A DNA stretch of 64,000 bases, from contig CM077165.1 in assembly GCA_039583875.1 (NCBI GenBank), positions 76,620,757 to 76,684,756 of the forward strand, read 5' to 3'. Shown here in pieces: positions 36,678 to 48,059 of this stretch. The notes beneath the pieces were generated by a model, which worked only from the letters and a program-made list of their open reading frames with translations, was not told the origin of the DNA and did no database searches. The stretch comes from Platanthera guangdongensis (taxonomy: Eukaryota; Streptophyta; Magnoliopsida; Asparagales; Orchidaceae). Made by a program: the position numbers and the translations under genes. Each line of letters starts with the position of its first letter. Position 1 is the first letter of the stretch.

Positions 36678-37081
36678 AGATACATGGAGCAAGCTGAAGC
36701 TAAGCCTGACTTGGAACAATGGAGTCTAAAATCTAGATCAATTATACTTACTGCATGAAAGTAGTCAATAATAATGCAACTGACAGGGAGAAATGGTATT
36801 CAGAGCAAGAGTAGGCTAAGCACACAAAGCAGCAGGAGATCATCCAGCAATTCAGAAAAGATCTGAAGGTAGGGAAGATTCCAACTGACTCAAAAGAGCT
36901 CAGCAAGTATTTTCCCAAGCCCCATCATTATCATGAAAGGCAAATAATCAAGAAAGAAGAAATTACTAAAGCCAAGAATGCCAACGAAAATGAGAAAATG
37001 GCTGATGATACAGTGCTAGAAGTCCAAGCTAAAATTCAATCTTCAAAAGGCATTGTCATTAGAGAGACAGAGGATTTTTAG
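36678..37081 (+). pseudogene. Element C ORF3, C-terminal part
   Basis: After D the frame resumes with LEQWSLKSRSIILTA, matching the NEKWSLVSKIIILDT segment of B's ORF3. It continues through KYFPKPHHYHERQ (B: RYYPKPKEYVERQ) to a stop at 37079-37081. In-frame stops lie at about 36758 and 36813. The 'YxPKPxxYxERQ' string is common to B, C and E and is the most conserved part of this family. Confidence 0.8.
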
Positions 37082-37324
37082 AATATATTTTCTAGGCATT
37101 ATGTAATTTTTTTCTTTAAATAACAGTGTAACAAATCTGAAAAATGCAATCTTTTGACAAATTATAATGGAAAAGTTGGGTTACACTGTATTCTATCTGT
37201 GTTATCATTTATGTTACTTTATATTTTGTTCCGCACTATTGAATTTACATCATAATTATTATATTTTGGTATTGTGGTGTATATCATTGAATTGGGGTTA
37301 TGACTTATCCAAATAGGTTGAGAT
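37082..37324 (+). other. 3' untranslated region and polypurine tract of C
   Basis: AT-rich non-coding stretch ending in AAATAGGTTGAGAT (37311-37324), a decayed form of the AAATAGGGGGAGAT tract of B and E. Confidence 0.8.
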
Positions 37325-37629
37325 TGTTGGGTACATTGAACACAATGTACTTGATTTGAAGAAGCCCTTTCAACTCAATCATATACACAAGTACGTATTT
37401 GATGTATGTTTCATTTTATATATACAGGTTGCCTATATCATATTGATTGGACAGGTGGTTCAAGTCATATTGACAGGTGGACTCAAAGGAGCTGGCTAGA
37501 AAGTGAAGAAAATTGTCCAAGTACAAAAGCGCCGAGTGAAGCCAGCACAGTGTCGAGTGAAGTCAGCACAGTGCTGAGTGAAGTCAGCACAGTCAACATC
37601 TAGCAATTTCCAGTGTAGAAAAATGGCTA

Positions 37630-38340
37630 AGTACAAAAGTATCGATACACTTCAACTATGTCGACACCTTTGTAAGGGCAGTGTCGAGACAAGTCAGCTT
37701 ACTTGACACAATGAAGATTCAAGTCAGCAGTGTCGAAGCAAGTCAGCTAACTTGACACTTAGAAGACTAAGTCAGCAGTATCGAGACAAGTCAGCTAACT
37801 CGACACTTTGAAGGCTAAGTCAGCTGTATCGAGACAAGTCAGCTAGCTCGACACATAGAAGATTCAAAGAATAAGTGTCGATAAAATACAACTGTTTCGA
37901 CACAAAGAGGACTGAAATTTTTACCAAGTCAAATAGTGTCGAGACAAATCAACTATCTCGACACAATGAAGGATTAAAGTGTCGACACCGGCAGACAGGA
38001 ATGTCGAGACAATTCAACAGTCTCGACACAGTGAACAAATAAAGCAAGTATAAAAGTGTCGACACCGGCAGACAGGAGTGTCGAGACAATTCAACTATCT
38101 CGACACGGTGAAGAAATAAAGCAAGCATAGAGGTCTCGACACCCAACAGAAAGTTGTGTCGAGACAATCCAACTGTCTGACATAGTGCAGAATTAAAAGT
38201 GTCGACACAGATGACAGTTATGTCGAGACAAGTCAACTGTCTCAACACTTTTAAGTTAAGATGAAAATTCTTCTAAGTAAAATTTTGTCGAGACTGCTAA
38301 GATATCTCGACACAAGTATCTAGACACTTTTGACATCTCA
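37630..38340. repeat. GTGTCGAGACA repeat array in C's U3
   Basis: GTGTCGAGACAA and its complement-like TCTCGACAC alternate about every 20-30 bases, within larger units of roughly 45-65 bases (AAGTCAGCTAACTCGACACTTAGAAG and TCAACTGTCTCGACACAGTG types). Some pairs could fold back on each other. The array ends about 170 bases before the TATA box. Confidence 0.85.
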
Positions 38341-38510
38341 ACACTTATATTTTTGATTGTGCTGAGTCAACACAAAAGTTCCAAGATAAGTCAGAACTAT
38401 CACAACAGCTACAATAATGTGATATTTCAACATAAATAGTTTAAGGGAGAATTTGAAGTATGATGTCAGATGCTGATATCATCAATCAGAAACCAGCTAT
38501 CCACAAAGGC

Positions 38511-38519
38511 TATAAATAG
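38511..38519 (+). promoter_or_regulatory. TATA box of C's LTR
   Basis: GGC-TATAAATAG-AGGGG at 38511-38519, downstream of the repeat array; the same core precedes ORF3 at 20800. Confidence 0.75.
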
Positions 38520-39494
38520 AGGGGTTGTCTACACAGAAATTAGCAATCAAGCAATCAGAAATTCTCATACTAATTTCTTCCAAGTCAGGGGAGGGTGATA
38601 ATCCCGAGAAGAAGGATGACAAATGTCTTTAAGAAAATCTACAGATCCCTTCGACAAGTTGATCTAAAGATTAAGGTGGATCTAATCTACAATTTCTTCA
38701 ATGAAATGAAGCCAATCAACATCAAGAAGATTACAGATCCAGAGAAGTATCATTTTAGCCAGCCTGCTTTTCAAGAGTTTATCAAGTGCAGCTGAATTTA
38801 AGAATCTAAATTCATTCAGATAAGTTAGGTTATAGAATTCCTATTTTCTGAAGATTAATTTTCTTTTTACCTCTTAATTTTGTTAAATCTCCTTAAGATC
38901 TGAGTGGGTAGGAGATACAAATCTCTGAGTTGTAAGCCTGTTTTATAAAGGCTGAGGTAGGGTTCTTGAGGGACCTGAGGTCGGTGATTTGAGTGGATCA
39001 CTGAGTTGTAAGCCAAATTTAGAAAGACTGAGGTAGGGTTCTTGAAGGACCTGAGGTAGGAGATTGGGAGAATCTCTGAGGTAGGACTTTTTGGTCTGAA
39101 TGTAGATTTCTTAACAGAAACTGATCCTGTGGGATATTTGGATCTGAGTTGAAGAGGAGGAGCTATAACCTTATCTAGCATATTGCTAGTGAGGAAGACG
39201 GGGGAAAGTGAATATACCCTAGATAGGGGAACCATTATAAATTCTTTGTGTATTGTGCTGTGATTTGCTTGTGCATATGCTATGTTCTGAGATTTGCATA
39301 TACTGTGTTCAGTGGTTTAATTGTGCTGAGTTGTTGTGAAGCTTATTCAGCAAGTATATTATCTGTTGAATATTTTATCTACTGAACATTAAAGTGACAA
39401 AGAATTCATAAAGTATTTTAAAAGATATCTATTCACCCCCCCCCCCACTCCCTGCTCACTGTAGGTGATTATATACCCATAGAACTAACTTTCA

Positions 39495-40564
39495 AGCTAC
39501 TTCCTGCCTTCCTCCCAGACCAGGACGGAACTCACGACCTCTTCCCCGACCCAGAGGTATAGGGAAAACTTTTCCACCTCCTTTGGTCCCTAGAGAAGCG
39601 GAGCCTAAGTTAGCTGCCTCTTCAAGCCTTGGAAAGCCTTCTCTCATTCCTCGTACCATTCAAACTTTTGGCCTCCCCTCAGCACTTTGAAGAAAGGCGA
39701 GCACTTCTCTCCTGCCTGAGAGAGGAACCTGCTCAACCCCGCAAGCTTCCCTATCAAGCACTGGACTTCCTTGGCATTTTGTGGTCACCCCAACTCCATG
39801 ATCGCTCTCACCTTATTAGGGTTGTGTTCCACACCCGCAGGTGTAAGGAGGTGACCCTAGAAATTTCCCAAGATAGCCCCGAAAACACACTTCAGGGGTT
39901 TCAGCCTCATCTTATACTTTTGCAGGGTGTTAAAGGTGTCCTCTAGGTCTTTGAGAGGAGAGACTGTATCCTAACTCTTTACCATGAGGTCATCAACATA
40001 CAATATCAAGTTCCTTCCCTTCTACTCCTGTAGGACCCGGTCCATCATCCTTTGATATGTTTCCCCCATATTCTTCAGACCAAAGGGCATCATTTTATAG
40101 CAAGAGCACCCATATCCCGTGATGAAGGAAACATCCTTTATGTTGGGCGAGTGCATCCGGATCTTGTGATATCCTGAAAAGGCATCTAGAAAACTCTTTA
40201 GATAAAAATTGACGGATGGGTCAACCATCACGTCGATTCGAGGTAGGGGATAACAATCCTTAGGAAAGACTTTATTTAAAAGAGAAAAATCAATACACAT
40301 CTTCCAGCGGCCGTCTCCTTTTTTGATTATCACCACATTGGACACCCAGCCTGGATACTGGATTTCTGATACAAATCTTGCCTTATAGACCTTTACCACA
40401 TCTTCTCAGATGGGCTCGGCTAGTTTGTCGGTGGTGGACCTCTTCTTCTGTCGGATGGTACGGGAATCGATATCAAGGTTGAGGCGATGGAAAGCCACAT
40501 CCGCGTCAATTCCCGACATGTCTATTGTGCTCCATCTAAAGATATCGACGTTCTTCTAGATGTA
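39495..40564 (-). pseudogene. Element I: Ty3/gypsy (Tat-type) reverse transcriptase remnant
   Basis: Minus strand. From 40560 downward: NVDIFRWSTIDMSGIDADV, then an open stretch 40399-40022 with RT motifs GWVSNVVIIKKGDGRWKMCIDF, FLDAFSGYHKI and MPFGLKN. After a stop near 40020 come NLILYVDDLMVKS (the catalytic YVDD), KNAKEVQ-type connection motifs near 39790, and EKFEWYEE/KAFQGLK-type sequence near 39640. The wording fits the Tat/Retand side of Ty3/gypsy. Stops and frameshifts show decay. H interrupts the gene at 40564 and it resumes at 47249. C abuts it at 39494, so I is probably the oldest layer. Confidence 0.85.
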
Positions 40565-42256
40565 TGATGAGTCCGATATTTATGGGGTTTTTCGGACTTA
40601 TCTGGTCTTATTTTCGCACTCGTGCACCACATTTCAACCGGTATTCAGTTATATTTGCATCATTCGGTAATTGACCATATTATGCACTATTCTGGCCCAA
40701 GGGTGTGCAATTTTGCAATCTGTTGTTGGGGCTAAGCACATGGTGCTCCCTAGGGGCTCTTTAAAGTTGCTTTTGTTGCCTATCTGCATTGTTGGAGGGT
40801 TCTCTTTTGATTTATTTTTTTATTGTGCAGGTAGTGCATTTTCCCCAAGGCAGGAATTCTGATTTGTGGAAAATGCATGGTCGTGCATTTTACTCGCACA
40901 AGGCTTGTGCCCGATCGTGCGCTTTGTTGAGCTAGAGAAATGTCAAGTGGAGCTCGACGAAATTTCATCGAGCTGTGCTCGATGATCTTCACGCACGGTT
41001 AACGCACGCTTTCTTCAGAATCGTTCGCAAAGGAAACACACGGTTTTCCTACAGCTTCCATGTTCATACCAATCGGTGGTTAATCGTGCGATTTGTTCAC
41101 GCAAGGGCGGAAGCGCCCGTGAGCATGTAAAACGCACGGTTCCACCTGTTTATCATGTTTTCCTACGCTCTGTGTTTACTAGTGTGATTTCCTTCATGCA
41201 CTTGCGGAAGCACCCGTGCGCGAGTAAAATGCACGGGTCAACGCATCCTCTCCCGCGATCTTGTCCGGGAAGTTAATAAAGCACGGTCGTGCGCCAAACC
41301 GTGCGTGACTATTTTTCTGACCTGCTTCAATTTAAGCGCAGATTTTCCTCCATTTGAGAAGATCGGATTTCATCCATTTCAGCCATCTTTTTAGGGCAAA
41401 GTTCTGCCATTTTCCTTCATTATCCACCATGGAGAGGGTTCCCGGCAAGCTTCCAATGCCAAATTTAGTCAGAGCTTCCTCTCTGCCTCCTCCTTCATCC
41501 TTGAGCTTCAAGAAGAGTTTGATTTATCTTTCTCCATCAAGCTAGGAGAAGTTTGTGCCCTCCTCCACCGGATCATGACACGAAGAAGACGGGTCCATTG
41601 GGAGTGAGTGACAACCTCCTCTACCCCGGAAGCAGTTGAGAACCGAGCTAGGACGCGGATTGACAACCCGGCGAATCCTTTTGTGAATCCTCAGCAAGAC
41701 TTTGGATTCGGTCGATCTCACACTCTCTTCTTCTCTTGTTGATTGATAGTGTAGTTGATCTCTTTGAATGTGATGAAGTATGTTTAATTTGATATGCGTT
41801 TTTATACAATCATATCTATGTGATTTTGTATTTACGTTATTTGCTTGAGGTGCACCATTTTCATCCTCCACCACACATTGCCGCACTAGCAATTGCTAAT
41901 GGCGTGTGTAGAGAAGAGGTGCTCTCGACCCTCAATCCGTCATTATCACCACCTCATCCGCAAGCCTACTCGTCAATCCCCCCAGCGATTTGATGCATAG
42001 TGGCCAGTGTAGTCTTCCATCCCGCCTGGCGAAGCATCACATAGTGGTGTTGCAAAGAAGTGGTTTATTAGTGTTTTACTTTATTTTTTCGTAACAATCA
42101 AAACCCCCTTCATTAACCCCGGCCTAAGGACTTCAATCTCAAGACCTCCTCAAAATTAACTCCACCGTATTGTGTTCCTTGAGAGATCGATACTTGGGGG
42201 CATTTGCCCATTTTATATTACTTGTACGACTAGTACACTTGCCTCTCAACTCATCA
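40565..42256 (+). repeat. 5' LTR of H
   Basis: 1692 bases from TGATGAGTCCGATATTTA to CAACTCATCA. The U3 has many GCACGGT / ACGCACGG / GCGCCCGTG motifs (about 40870-41310). The remainder has no gene. It matches 45546-47243 along its length with scattered differences. Confidence 0.9.
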
Positions 42257-42262
42257 AGTTTT

Positions 42263-42280
42263 TGGAGCCATTGCCGGTGA
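42263..42280 (+). other. Primer-binding site of H (tRNA-Asp-like)
   Basis: TGGAGCCATTGCCGGTGA, six bases after the LTR end, against TGGCGCCGTTGCCGGGGA for plant tRNA-Asp: three mismatches in 18. Confidence 0.7.
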
Positions 42281-42543
42281 ACACAGTCGTGTGAGTTTTT
42301 GGAGAGGGAGATAGGAGATAGAAGCTCATTTCCATTTGTACATTGCATGTTTCTTCTTTGCTTTACTTTTTAGAATTTGTTGCTTATTTTTCTTTTTGCC
42401 CTTTTCTGATTTTTTGTTTTGCAAGCAGATCCGTGTTATTTTTATTCTAGTGTGTAGCACCCTTTCGGTAAATATTTTTGTTCGTGATGTATTCCGTAGT
42501 CAAGTGTCGTCTCTATGACACTTTGCACTGATACATCGACGCC

Positions 42544-43770
42544 ATGGCTGTTTTAAATGTCGAGCATTGTATTCGATGTTTGTTATGTCAAGGTATAGGC
42601 TATATGGTGAAGGATTACCCTCGCTTATGCGAGCCTTCTCACTTTGAGGCTGTGTGTGCAGCAACCTCCCGTTCGCGGAAGATTATTATGGATAGGCCTA
42701 CCAGTGTATTGCCTGGCCCATACACTAACATCGCTCATCTGGATCGTTCTTTACCCATTGAAATTATCGAAGAATCTCTCGCTTCATACAGATCCTTCAT
42801 GGGTCCCTCACCCCCTTTTTACGAGCGTCCCTTGACTGATGACGATCACTCTGGTGTTATCCAGCAAAAAGAGGATCAGGAATCCATGGGCGATCCTGTA
42901 TGGGACGCAGAGATTGTTCCCGTCAATGGGGTGGCATCTGCGAATGATTTTGCGATGGGGCCTGCTCATTTAGTGCTTGATTTTGAGAGCAGTTTTGCCC
43001 CTCTACAATTTTTTACTGAGTTTGCTACTCCCTTTTCTTGTGAGTCAGCTAATGATGTCGTATTTATGGTTGATTCGGTGCCTGAGGTTGCGCCGAGGTG
43101 GGATGAGGATTCTTCTATCTCCGACGAAGAATGTGGATCTTCGGAACATGTTTACGCACCCCGGTGGGATGAGGAATATCCTCTTTCTGATGCAGAGGTT
43201 TTCACCTCCTTATTGGATGAGGTTGTCCCCCTTACCACAGTGAACCTTGAGTTCTAAGATTCCCCACGATACGACTCATATGACACCGACGGTGATCTAT
43301 GCTTGGATCCTGCTGGGAGTGAGACTGGGACCACTCCCCCTATTTCTGATTATTTTAGTTTTTCATCTCCTTTAATTCTTGATCCCCTTTCTGTATCTGA
43401 GCCTGTATAGGTTGAGTCTTCACATGTGCGTTAGGAGGAATTGGAGCTGTCATCTCGAGCCATGGATGATAGTATCCTCTTTCGCAAGGAGGTCGATTCC
43501 TCCTCTGTTGAGGAAGCTCCATTCATTGCTTTATCCTCCTGCCGTCTCCCTATAGACGATACCTTGCTGGGCAAGGATTTATTTTGTAGTGAGATGAGCG
43601 AGGACCAGTGCTCCTCCTCTTCTTACTTCCTATTTCCTCTACCTGTGTTGGGCAGGTATTATTATTTAGGTAGAGGGGTAACTGCTTTATCGTTGTGTCG
43701 GTACTTGCTACCGCAATGGATATTAGTCCAGTTACCTGTGCATTTTTCATTTCATAGGCCCATTATCTAG
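42544..43770 (+). pseudogene. Element H unknown ORF with zinc-knuckle-like start, three in-frame stops
   Basis: One frame of 409 codons from ATG 42544 to TAG 43768, broken by TAA 43255-43257, TAG 43408-43410 and TAG 43432-43434. The N-terminus has a Cys-rich segment CIRCLLCQGIGYMVKDYPRLC resembling a CCHC knuckle with the His replaced. The middle is acidic and rich in Ser, Pro and Asp, with VAPRWDEDSSISDEE and YAPRWDEEYPLSDAE as an internal repeat. I recognise no protease, integrase, RT or capsid motif. It could be a reduced gag-derived protein or a captured gene; function is unknown. Confidence 0.6.
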
Positions 43771-45545
43771 AGCCTTTTCCTTAGCCGAATAAGTTGTACT
43801 AGGTGGACAATTACCCCAGTAGTTATCTTCCATTTCCTGCATTTTTATTTTTCATGTATATTTTAATTTTAGCATTTCTTTGTATTTTGTCTATTTTCTT
43901 TTGTTTTTGCGGAGCTCACCCCTGCAGGTATTCATGGCAAATCGTATTGGCGGGGTTATGATTCTTCGTATGGCAGACCTGCTTCTGTGTTTTCACGCGT
44001 CTTCTGTTATGCTCACTAGCTGAGCATTGGGTAACCTCTCCCCATGTCCCTATCTGATTTTAATTTCAATATTATATGCGGTGTAGCTTAGTTTAAGTCT
44101 GGGGGGAGAGCCAGTATTTGTTACCCTTTGCACACGCACATTTCAATTGAATACTAGAAGCTTTTATTGTTTTTATTTTGATTAGTTCATTGCATAGCAC
44201 ACCACTGCACCCACATGAGCACGTGCTTAGCTGTTAGCGTGCTGTGAGTCAAACTCGTTTCTTTTGCATGATTTGGGAAAATTATTGTGCTGGCATAGGA
44301 TTGTGAGATGAAGTAAAATGCTGACCCTGATGTGCTCCTAGTCATGTGCTCTCGTCTCGTGTAGAAATTGGAGTAGATTTAATTTTTCTGTATGCTTATA
44401 GTTTTATATTTTTCTAATTGCATAAATACTATTTTATTCTACTCAAAAATTGGTGAATCCGGTGTGAATCCGACGGTAGCTTAGGGATGTGTGTAGAAGG
44501 CTGTTAGATTCGTATTGCTCAAGTTGAGAGGATGAATAGCCTTTCTTGTTGGCTAAGAACTTGCCCCAAGCTATTATTGAAGCATGGGTATAGGTTAGTT
44601 TAATCGCATGAGCGTGATGTAGGCCATCATTTTGGCTTGGTTGAGCTTTGTACTGTTACTAACGTCTTACCCTCGCAAGCCCCGTTGTGCCTGCCCCTTC
44701 TTCTAATTCATCTCCACCATTATTTCACCAAAGCTTCATAGCCAATGCTAGTCGCACACCCAAGTCGAGCTTTAGTGTTTTACATTTTCATGTTGGGGTG
44801 TTGATGTGGTGATATTCCTTGTGAATATGTGGAAGTGCTCCAAAGTTTTAATTTGCTGAAATTGTTAAAATAAAAAAATGATTTGAAAAAAATATACAAA
44901 AAAATAATTGTGACAAAGAAAAGTGAAAAGAAAAAGTATAATTGAAAATTCTATTTGAGATGAAATTTTATTTGGAGTAGGCAGTGCACATACACATATT
45001 TTAAAAATGAAGTCTGGGGTGTGGTGTACATGCATATATTTTGGTTAGCGGATAGCTTCTTTTTTATGCTAGCTCATTTGGGTTAGGTGAGTAGACTTCT
45101 TATTTATCTTTGTTTACCTCACTAAAACTCAATCCCCATCTCTTCACCTAAAGTCCGGTTAATTCGTGTGTGAACCAAACTAGTGCTATGGAGAGAGTGC
45201 GAATGGGCAATCATATGGTCACCGACATTGGTGGATTCCATTGGAGGTTATCCTGAGCCCTGATCTTTGGCAATGCTCGCCTTGCAATTAGTCTACTTTC
45301 TCCATACAGTGACTGGAAGATTCACCGTGATTCCATTTTTGAGTAGTAATAAAATGTTGATACGCATTGTGAAAAGGATAAACTATTTTGTATACATAGG
45401 AATTTCCTCTAATATATTTTTACGCGTGCGAGTATGTGACTTCGCATGGTACTCCGTATCTCAATTTCTATGTTAGCTAGTTTTTTTTCCTTATCTGCAT
45501 AGATTTTGTTCGCTCGGGATGCTCAAACAGGTAAGTCTGGCGGTG
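43771..45545 (+). other. Non-coding 3' half of H's interior
   Basis: No domain-bearing frame. TTAAGTCTGGGGGGAGAG (44093-44110) resembles the internal purine tract of Athila/Tat elements. A second, weaker GTCTGGGGTGTGGTG lies near 45013. The sequence directly before the 3' LTR, GTAAGTCTGGCGGTG, is a poor polypurine tract. Confidence 0.7.
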
Positions 45546-47243
45546 TGATTAGTCCGATATTTATAGGGTTTTTTGTACTCATCCGGGCTTGTTTTCACAC
45601 TCGTGCACAACATTTCAACTGTTATTCGGTTATATTTGCATCGTTCGGTCATTGACCACATTGTGCACTATTCTGGCCCAAGGGTGTGCAATTGCGCCAT
45701 CTGTTGTTGGGGGTAAGCACATGGTGGTCCCCACGGGCTCTTTCTAGTTGCTTTTGTTGTCTTTCTGCATTGTTTGAGGGTCCACTTTTGATTTATTTGT
45801 TTGTTGTGCAGATAGTGCATTTTCCCAAAGGTAGGAATTCTGATTTGTGGAAAATGCATGGTCGTGCATTTTACTCACACACGGTTTGTGCCCGATTGTG
45901 CGTTTTGTTGAGCTGGAGAAACATCGAGTGGATCTCGATGAAATTTCATCAAGCTATGCTCGACGATCTTCACGCACGGTTAACGCACGGTTTCTTCGGA
46001 ATAGTGCATGAAGGAAATGCACTTCTTTCCTGCAGCTTTCTTGTTCGTAATAATCTGTAGTTAATCGTGCGATTTGTTCACGCATGAGCGGAAGCGCCCG
46101 TGCGGTTGTAAAACGCACGGTTCCAGCTATTTATCTTGTTTTCCTGCACTCTGTGTTTACCCATGTGATTTCGTTCACGCACGTGCGGAAGCACCCGTGT
46201 GCGAGTAAGACGCACGGGTCAATGCATCTTCTACTGCAAGCTTGTCCAGGAAGTTAATAACGTACGGTTAACGCACGGTCGTGCTCCAAACCGTGCGTGA
46301 CTATTTTTTGACCTGTTTTATTTCAGCGCAGATTTTCCTCCATTTGAGAAGACCGGATTTCAGCCATTCCAGCCACTTTTTTAGTGCAAAGTTCCGCCAT
46401 TTCCCTTCATTCTCCATCGTGGAGAGGTTTCCGACAAGCTTTCAATGCCAAATTTAAACCGAAGCTTCCTCTCGGCCTCCTCCTTCATCCTTGATCTTCA
46501 AGAAGAGTTTGATCTAACTTTCTCCATCAAGCTAGGAGAAGTTTGCGCCATCCTCCACCGGATCGTGACATGAAGAAGACGGGTCCATTGGGAGAGTATG
46601 ACAGCCTCCTCTACCCCGAATGCTGTTGAGGATCGAGCTAGGACGCAGATTGATATCCCGATGAATCCTTCCATGATTCCTCAGCAAGACTTCAGATTTG
46701 GTCGATCTCGTACTCTCTTCTTCTCTTGTTGATTGATAGCGTAATTGATCTCTTTGAATGTGATGAAGTATATTTAATTTGATATTCGTTTGTATAAAAT
46801 CATGTCTATGTCATTTTTTTATGTTATTTGCTTGAGGAGCGCCATTTTCATCCTCCACCACACATTGTCGCACTAGCAATTGCTAATGCCGTGCGTAGCG
46901 AAGAGGTGCTCTCGACCCTCATTCCGCCGTTCTCACCTCCTCATCTGCAAGCCTAATCATCCATCCGCCCATTAATTCACTGCATAGCCGCCCATATAGT
47001 CTTCCATCCCGCCTGGTAAAGCATCGCATAGCGGCGTTGCATAAGAGTAGTTTATTAGTGTTTTATTTTCTTTTTCTGCAACAATCAAAACCCCCTTTGT
47101 TAACTCCAACTTAAGGACTTCAATCTCAAGTCCTCCTTAAAATTAACGCCACCTTATTATGTTCCTTGAGAGATCGATACTTTGGGACATTCGCCCTTTT
47201 TATATTACTTGTGTGAGCGGTACACTTGTCATTCAACGCATCG
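45546..47243 (+). repeat. 3' LTR of H
   Basis: 1698 bases, TGATTAGTCCGATATTTA to ACGCATCG; the last base A of the usual CA end is changed to G. U3 motif cluster at about 45860-46300. The target copy ATGTA follows. Confidence 0.9.
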
Positions 47244-47248
47244 ATGTA

Positions 47249-47283
47249 GTCATGCATCTTTCCTTGATCTTCTAGGCTCAACC
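47249..47283 (-). pseudogene. Element I, short RT-upstream fragment
   Basis: On the minus strand this reads LEDQGKMHDY and joins in frame, across the H insertion and one ATGTA copy, to the NVDIFRW segment at 40560. It confirms that H landed inside this gene. J's LTR begins at about 47284. Confidence 0.6.
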
Positions 47284-48059
47284 TTTAACGCCCCCGATTT
47301 TTCGATGATTTTATTTGTTTGGGCAACGTCAGATTTTTGACGTCCTGGCGTTACTTTTAATGTTGAGTGTTGGATTTGAGTAGTTTTGGACGTGCTTGTC
47401 CAGTTTCGTCACAACCCGAGCGTTTTTGGAGTCTCAACGCGCGATCGAAGTTTTGGGTTTTGTTTTTGTTCGCCGCATGTTTTGGCGGTTAATATCTCGA
47501 GAATGGCACGTAGGATTTTCGATTTGACTTCGCCGTTGTGTCCGTAGCTGTAGTTTTTACCTACGGCGTGAGTTTCGTTTAATTCGGCGCGTTTGACCCT
47601 TTTGTTTTGATCTCATAGTTCCCTGTTCAACTATCTGAACACATTAATTTCTATGTTAATGCTTTGGGCTTGTGTTATTCTTGGGAAGCCCTCCTTAAGG
47701 TGTGGGTTTTCGTCGAACCGAGTTTTTCTTCGGTTTTCTTGGCATTGTGTCGGGTTCGACGATCGTCGAGCGGAGCTCGACGATTGTGTTCCTTTTTCCT
47801 GTGCGCTGTGTCGGGTTCGACGATCGTCGAGCGGAGCTCGACGATTGTCATTTTGCTGGGTGCTGTTTCGAGTTCGACGATCGTCTAGCGGAGCTCGACA
47901 ATTGTCATTCTTTTTCCTTGGCGCTGTCTGGAGGTCGACGATCGTCGAGTGGAGCTCGATGATGGTCGTGCTGAGCTTGACGAATTCGTCGAGCTGAGCT
48001 TGCTGTAGGTCTAGCGGATCTCCATGTTGAGTTCGACGATTTTCGAATTGGGTTCGACA
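47284..48059 (+). repeat. Element J: partial gypsy LTR, cut by G
   Basis: Begins TTTAACGCCCCCGA, a one-base variant of the TGTAACGCCCC start of Tekay/Del-type LTRs, and is cut at 48060 by the LTR of G. It contains a four-copy tandem repeat (47754-47970). The rest of J would lie beyond G, E and F, outside the window. Its orientation is inferred from the TGTAAC-like start. Confidence 0.55.
47754..47970. repeat. Four-copy repeat with CGACGATCGTCG palindrome (J)
   Basis: GTTCGACGATCGTCGAGC followed by GGAGCTCGACGATTGT recurs at about 47754, 47815, 47872 and 47933 (spacings 61, 57, 61). CGACGATCGTCG is a perfect palindrome and GAGCTCGACGAT pairs back to it. The open frames over this part on both strands are by-products of the repeat. 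Confidence 0.85.

Larger units (their letters stand above)
37325..39494 (+). repeat. 3' LTR of element C
   Basis: Starts TGTTGGGTACATTG and ends AACTTTCA, 2170 bases; both ends match the B family. It contains an array of GTGTCGAGACAA-type repeats (37630-38340), TATA box at 38511-38519, and a poly-C run of 11 near 39436-39446. The GAACC(A/C)(T/C)TATAAAT..TTGTGT context near 39229 is also shared with B. Beyond 39494 the sequence is RT-coding DNA of I. Confidence 0.88.
40565..47243 (+). mobile_element. Element H: complete LTR retroelement without pol
   Basis: 6679 bases with target duplications ATGTA (40560-40564 and 47244-47248) in the RT gene of I. LTRs are 40565-42256 and 45546-47243. The primer site 42263-42280 (TGGAGCCATTGCCGGTGA) differs at three positions from the tRNA-Asp complement. 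The interior (42257-45545) has one disrupted ORF with no known pol domain. PBS type and the TTAAGTCTGGGGGGAGAG tract suggest a non-autonomous Athila/Tat-type gypsy relative. Confidence 0.9.

Noticed and set aside
37630..38340. Regularly spaced TCGAGACA repeats resembling a CRISPR array
   Set aside because: Repeats are short, vary in spacing and sequence, lie within a plant LTR, and no cas genes are present.
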